Source: Blasia pusilla (taxonomy: Eukaryota > Marchantiophyta > Marchantiopsida > Blasiales). Taken from it: 64,000 nt of DNA. Under the pieces are notes generated by a model that searched no databases, was not told where the DNA came from, and saw only the letters and a list, made by a program, of their open reading frames with translations. A program made the translations under genes and the position numbers. Below are positions 59,388 to 64,000 of this stretch, piece by piece. The stretch is from contig CM114273.1 in NCBI GenBank assembly GCA_050084515.1, positions 41,230,001 through 41,294,000 on the forward strand, in the 5' to 3' direction. Numbering within the stretch: position 1 is the first letter of the stretch; every line of letters starts with the position of its first letter.

Positions 59388-59755
59388 AGCTGCTTAAATA
59401 TATGCTTGCTCCTGATCATCTTCCTAATGTCAAACCTGACCAAGTCTCTTCAACAAGGTCAAAGATTTGGTGATTGAACTAAGCCCTTGATATATTTTAG
59501 ATAGAAGTTTGCTAGTCTTGTAAACACACGGACTCGACTCACATACATCTGTAGGGCATATAATATGTGCAGTAGCCTCCACATTTTTCTGTTGAACACC
59601 TAAACCACTAGGGTATATCGTGTGTCCAAAGTACTTTATTTGCTCATGAAAAAATTTGCACTTGCCTAGATATAACTTTAGTTCATGTAACTACGATCGC
59701 CGAAATACCTCCTCCAAATGTCGTTCATGCTCCTCAACCATTCTCTACTCCGCCT
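59388..59755 (-). pseudogene. Gypsy copy 2: reverse transcriptase thumb
   Basis: The - strand reads EHERHLEEVFRRS, then LHELKLYLGKCKFFHEQIKY, FGHTIYPSGLGVQQKNVEA. This is the region just after the catalytic YIDD block in gypsy RTs. The catalytic block itself is not recognisable in this copy. Confidence 0.75.
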
Positions 59756-60129
59756 TTGCCTATGCGCTCTTGATTTGATTCAACCTATACACTTATGCAA
59801 TACCCTCACCAACCATCTTACTTGTCATTCCTCTCACAACGATTGTATGACTAAAAATATGAACATCCTTGCATCACGTGTTGGTCACTTCTCGCCAACA
59901 TACTCCATGCTACATCCAAATGCTCTTGCTGTTACACTCTACTTTTGTCTCCCGTCAATTCCTATCAACATAATTTGAGAAAAATGGACAACGCTTCTAC
60001 GCACGATCTTTTGAACAAAAAATTGACAACGCACACACCAACCGGCGTCTGTAAGGGCTTTCCATTGAGGCAACTTGCTTGCCTACTTGCACACAACAAA
60101 TCCCCCTACCCCTCACATCTTTCTCATAT
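59756..60129 (-). other. Undefined gypsy interior between RT and LTR
   Basis: Presumably gag-pol or leader sequence of gypsy copy 2, but no motif is recognisable. The expected gag and protease are missing, so a large deletion is likely. The start of the 5' LTR is also not clear here. Confidence 0.35.
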
Positions 60130-60584
60130 AAAAATCAATATAAAAATGATAGACTTGACTTAAAACTCCATTCCTGAATCTACATCGGCATATCGAGCCT
60201 CGTCCACCCTCTACTATGAGGGAATCCACATAGTAGCATCCTAGTTCCAACCTCATATACGATCAAGAGAGATGCTCCAATGGCCCAACATGAGATATAT
60301 GGCTTGGAAAAGCCACCTCTCTCCCTTACTTAGCCTTGGGTAGAGCCTTTTGGCTCTTCCCCTTCAAATAGCCAACCCATCCATAATCCATGTGCACAAG
60401 TTACCATTTTATAATAACAAAAAATAACGAAATTTTCCGAAATGACATTCCCAAAACAATGGACCTAAGGGAAACTTCAACTAATACCTCAAGACAATGT
60501 CACAATACCACACTCAACAATCCACTGACTCGCCATGCCATCGACGTGGTATAACTCTCCTTGTCCGTAAACTAAGATATGACA
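60130..60584 (-). repeat. 5' LTR of gypsy copy 2 (partial)
   Basis: It aligns with 53891-54378 from about AAAATCAATATAAA to the end ATATGACA. The other terminus (GCGCATACAT-like words) is missing or unrecognisable. Its outer end abuts the TTAA duplication. Confidence 0.65.
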
Positions 60585-63115
60585 TTAAACCTACTTGGTA
60601 AGAGGATTTTCAAATTTCCATCTTGTTCAGCGATATCATCTTGATATGAGAATTTTTGGAATTCATCCTTAAAATGTATCTAGATGTTTTGGAAAGTTTC
60701 AAGGAAAACGGAGTTGTGACCCAAACACCAAAAATAATTAAGTGGTTTTTGGACCCACGGCATTAAACCTTCTTGGAAAATAGGGACTTTCGAATTTCCA
60801 TATTTTTTATTGACCTCATCTTGAATTGAAATATGGTAGACTTGATGCTTAAGGTGTATCTAGATTTCCTATAAAGTTTCAAGAAAAATGAAGTTATGAC
60901 CCAAACACCAAAAATATTTAAGTGATTTTTGGACCGGAGTGATGAGACTTTTTTTCCAAGAGAGACTTTCCAATCTCCATCTTATTGAAGGAATTCATCT
61001 TGATCTAAAATTTGATACACTTTATTCTTAAGGTATATCTCGACTTATTGGAAAGTTTCAAAGAAAATATAGTTGTGATCCAAACACCACAAATATTTAA
61101 GTGGATTTTGGATAAGCGCTACTATATCTTATTTCCATGAGGGACTTTCCAAATTCCATCTTGTTCAAGGACCTCATCTTGATCTCAAATTTGGTTAAGT
61201 TGATCCTCAAGGTATATCTAGACTACTTGGAGAGTTTCAAGTAAAATGGAACTGTGACCCAAAGGCCAGAAATATTTAAGTGGTTTCTCGATCCGCGCCA
61301 TAAAATCTTCTTGGAAAATAGGGACTTTCGAATTTCCATATTTTTTAATGATCTCATATTGACTTGAAATATGGTGGACTTTGTCTTTAAGGTGTATATA
61401 TACTTCCTAGACATTTTCAAGAAAAATTAAGTTGTGACACAAACACGAAAAATATTTAAGTGGTATTTGGACCTACGTGATGAGACCTTTTTTCCAAGAG
61501 GGACTTTCCAATTTCCATCTTTTTGAAGGCATTCATTTTGATCTAAATTTTTTTACACTTGATCCTTAAAGTATGTTTATACTTCTTGGAAAGTTTCAAG
61601 GAAAATAGAGTTGTGGCCCAAACACCAAAAATATTTAAGTGGATTTTGGATACGTGCTACTAGACTTTCTTTCCAAGAGGGACTTTCCAAAATCCATCTT
61701 GTTCAAGGATCTCATCTTGATTTCAATTTTGGTACAGTTGATCCTTAAGGTGTATCTAGACTTCTTGGAAAGTTTCAATTAGAATGGAGTTGTGATCCAA
61801 AGGCCATAAATATTTAAATGGAGTTTAGACTCGCGCACGATTAAACTTTCTTGGAAAAGAGGGGTTTTATAATTTCCATCTTATTCAAAGACCTAATCTT
61901 TACTTGAAATTTGGTACACTTCATTCTTAATGTTTATTTAGAATTCCTATAAAGTTTCAAAGAAAATGGAATTATTACCCTATTTTCCAATTTCCATCTC
62001 AAATTTGGATCACTTGATTCTTAAGGTTTATCTAGAATTCCTATAAAGTTTAAACGGAAAAAATAGTTGTGAACCAAAGGCCAAAAATATTTAGGTGGAT
62101 TTTGGAGTCGCATTATGAAACCTACTTTGAAAAAGAGTCTTTCAAATTTCCATCTTGTTCAAGGATATCATCTTGATTTGAAATTTGGTTGACTTGATCA
62201 TTCAGGTGTATCTAGCCTTTCTAAATACATTTGATTTGTGATCCAAAAACCAAAGATATTTTAGTGGTTTTTGGACCTACACGATGAGACCTTCTTTCCA
62301 ATTCCCATCTTTTTGAAGGCCCTCATCTTGATCTAAATTTTTTTACACTTAATCCTTGAGGTATATTTAAAATTTTGGAAAGTTTCAAGGAAAAAGGAAT
62401 TATGACCCAAACACCAAAAATATTTAAGTGGTTTTTGGACCCGCGCCATTAGACATTCTTTCCAAAAGAGGCCTTCCAAATTCCATCTTGTTCAAGGGCC
62501 TCACTTCTTAAATTTGGTTCACTTGATCCTTGAAGTCTATCTAGACTTTTTGGAAAGCTTAAAAGAAAATGGAGTTTTGACTCAAACACCAAAAATATTT
62601 GAGTGGTGTTTGGACCAGTACTATTAAATCTTATTGGAAAATAGAGACTTTCTAAATTTTGTCATCCTCACTTGAAATTTGGTACACTTTATCCTTAAGG
62701 TTTATCTAGATTTTATGGAAATTTTGAAGGGAAATGGAGATGTGACCCAAAGGTTAAAAATATTAAGTGTTTTTTGGACCAAAGCCAGTAAATCTTCTTG
62801 GAAAAGATGGTCTTACCAATTTCCATTTGGTTCATGGATCTCATGTTGACTTGAAATTTGGAACACTTTTTTTTAGAGTTTATCTACATCTACTACAAAG
62901 TTTCAAGCAAGATGGAGTTGTGACCAAAAGCCCGTAAATATTAAAGTGGTTTTTAGACCCTCTTGATTAAACCTTATAGCAAAAGCGGGACTTCCATTTT
63001 CCACCTTCTTTAAGGATCTCATCTTGAGTTGAAATTTGGCACACTTAATCCTTAAGATTAATCTAGACTTATTAAAAATTTTATAGCAAAATGGAGTTAT
63101 GCACCAAAGCCGAAG
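60585..63115 (+). repeat. Satellite array, right part (monomer about 180 bp)
   Basis: About 14 monomers are present. Equivalent GGACC-type words occur at about 60747, 60927, 61106, 61286, 61464, 61645 and 61824, giving spacings of 178-181 bp. From 60747 to 61824, monomers 1, 2 and 3 resemble monomers 4, 5 and 6 respectively more than they resemble each other (for example GTGATGAGAC in 2 and 5, GCTACTA in 3 and 6). The array decays after about 61.9 kb. A 180-bp unit is nucleosome-sized, like many plant centromeric satellites, but location cannot be read from sequence. Confidence 0.9.
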
Positions 63116-64000
63116 AATAGAAAGTATTTATAACTTGCTGACAAAATATTTTGGAAACTAAGCATGAAAAAAAAGCTCCTCTCCTCAGAAAAATAATTTT
63201 CCATTGGAACTTTAATGTAAAATATTGGTTTATTATTGAGAATTTTGCAAAAAGGAATGTTTATAATAGTACAAAATGACATTCTTACAATTATATTTGC
63301 AAAATAAGTTTCCTACAACTGTTTACGAATATGTTTTAATAACTTCTCCAATCACTCTACTAGTATAGTTATATGGTTGGGTCTGATGGGTTCATATATA
63401 GGCGGTAATTTGGTGACTCAAGAGTTCTAAGTCATGTGGATCGGCGAAGATTTCCTATTATAATTATTTTATCATCGGAGGAAAAATATGAACTATCCAT
63501 GTTAATATTGATAAGCTAAGAGTTATGTACAACATGTATGAGGACCTCATCACCACCAAGCTTATCTATCGAGTCCTCTCTTTCAACATTCAAAGATTAT
63601 GGAGGAGAAGCCTTTCGTGGTTTACTAGACTCGTTGGATCGGAATAATTATGAATTCCTACCGGTGCGACAATATGAGGGTCGTAGGTAGTGTTAGCAGA
63701 AATGCTACTTGTATTCGCTTGGATTGAAGTCCTCTATTAGTGCTCTTCCTTGTGCTCTCGAATCCAATTTTCCATTACATAGTCATCTTCGTTTCTTCCA
63801 TAAGGGTTAAGGCTCGAACGATACAATGACACATAAAATCAAAGTTTTCAATGTCACCTATACGCGTATCCTAGTTCCCTTGGATGCCATATATTCCACA
63901 TAGCACATCCACAACCTTTAGGTGCTCATCTTGCAAGTCGAGGTTATCTTCATGATTACCATCATGGTTTTTTGCATGTAAGCTAGACTCACTACCATCT
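63116..64000. other. AT-rich DNA beyond the satellite, nothing recognised
   Basis: Satellite words stop near 63115. The rest has no reading frame of note and no recognised repeat within the window. Confidence 0.45.

Larger units (their letters stand above)
53891..60584 (-). mobile_element. Ty3/gypsy retrotransposon copy 2, nested in satellite
   Basis: It begins TGTCATGCGCATAC and ends ATATGACA on the + strand, with TTAA on both sides (53887-53890 and 60585-60588). The satellite monomer it entered (GCGTGATTAA, then TTAAACCTACTTGG) resumes directly after it. Inside, on the - strand, are RT, RNase H, integrase and a PHD-like module of the same family as 8640-11172. Two later insertions (55790-57067 and about 57919-59387) split the coding region. 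It is dead. Confidence 0.8.

Noticed and set aside
60585-63115. Regularly spaced repeats considered as a CRISPR array
   Set aside because: The units are contiguous 180-bp monomers without spacers, in a eukaryotic context with introns and retrotransposons.

Overview
The window looks like nuclear DNA of a land plant, probably a seed-free lineage such as a moss or other bryophyte. It is AT-rich and gene-poor, its genes are split by short GT-AG introns, and decayed retrotransposons and satellite DNA dominate. The lineage call is an inference; no marker in the window settles it.

Three genes are supported. A DUF1639-family protein lies on the + strand (about 24.99-29.26 kb) behind a GC-rich, microsatellite-rich leader. 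A two-exon gene for a 140-residue protein I do not recognise lies on the - strand (41.74-42.30 kb). A two-exon gene for the mitochondrial small Tim chaperone TIM9 lies on the - strand (47.31-47.78 kb), with a CT/GA microsatellite upstream. They look like independent housekeeping or plant-specific genes and show no sign of acting together.

The left third is mostly mobile DNA: a reverse transcriptase fragment (about 1.2-1.9 kb), an LTR-bounded but deleted Ty1/copia element (2.9-6.9 kb, - strand), a TIR element (7.2-7.5 kb), and a Ty3/gypsy remnant (8.6-13.3 kb, + strand) whose polyprotein ends in a PHD-finger-like module and whose 3' part carries a solo LTR with a GGGGG target duplication. A Tourist-like MITE with TAA duplications sits at 21.85-22.08 kb. 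The middle holds a second copy of the TIR element, a tandem pair of small Helitrons (39.22-39.63 kb), several perfect hairpins and local duplications.

The right end (51.9-63.1 kb) is an array of about 180-bp satellite monomers, with part of it in a three-monomer higher-order register, broken up by nested insertions. A Ty3/gypsy element (53,891-60,584, TTAA flanks) sits inside the satellite and has itself been invaded by two other repeat units. One of these, a 1.28-kb unit, also occurs in inverted orientation at 52,562-53,840. Both copies keep a TATA box and a related, unrecognised reading frame; this is the best candidate for something undescribed.
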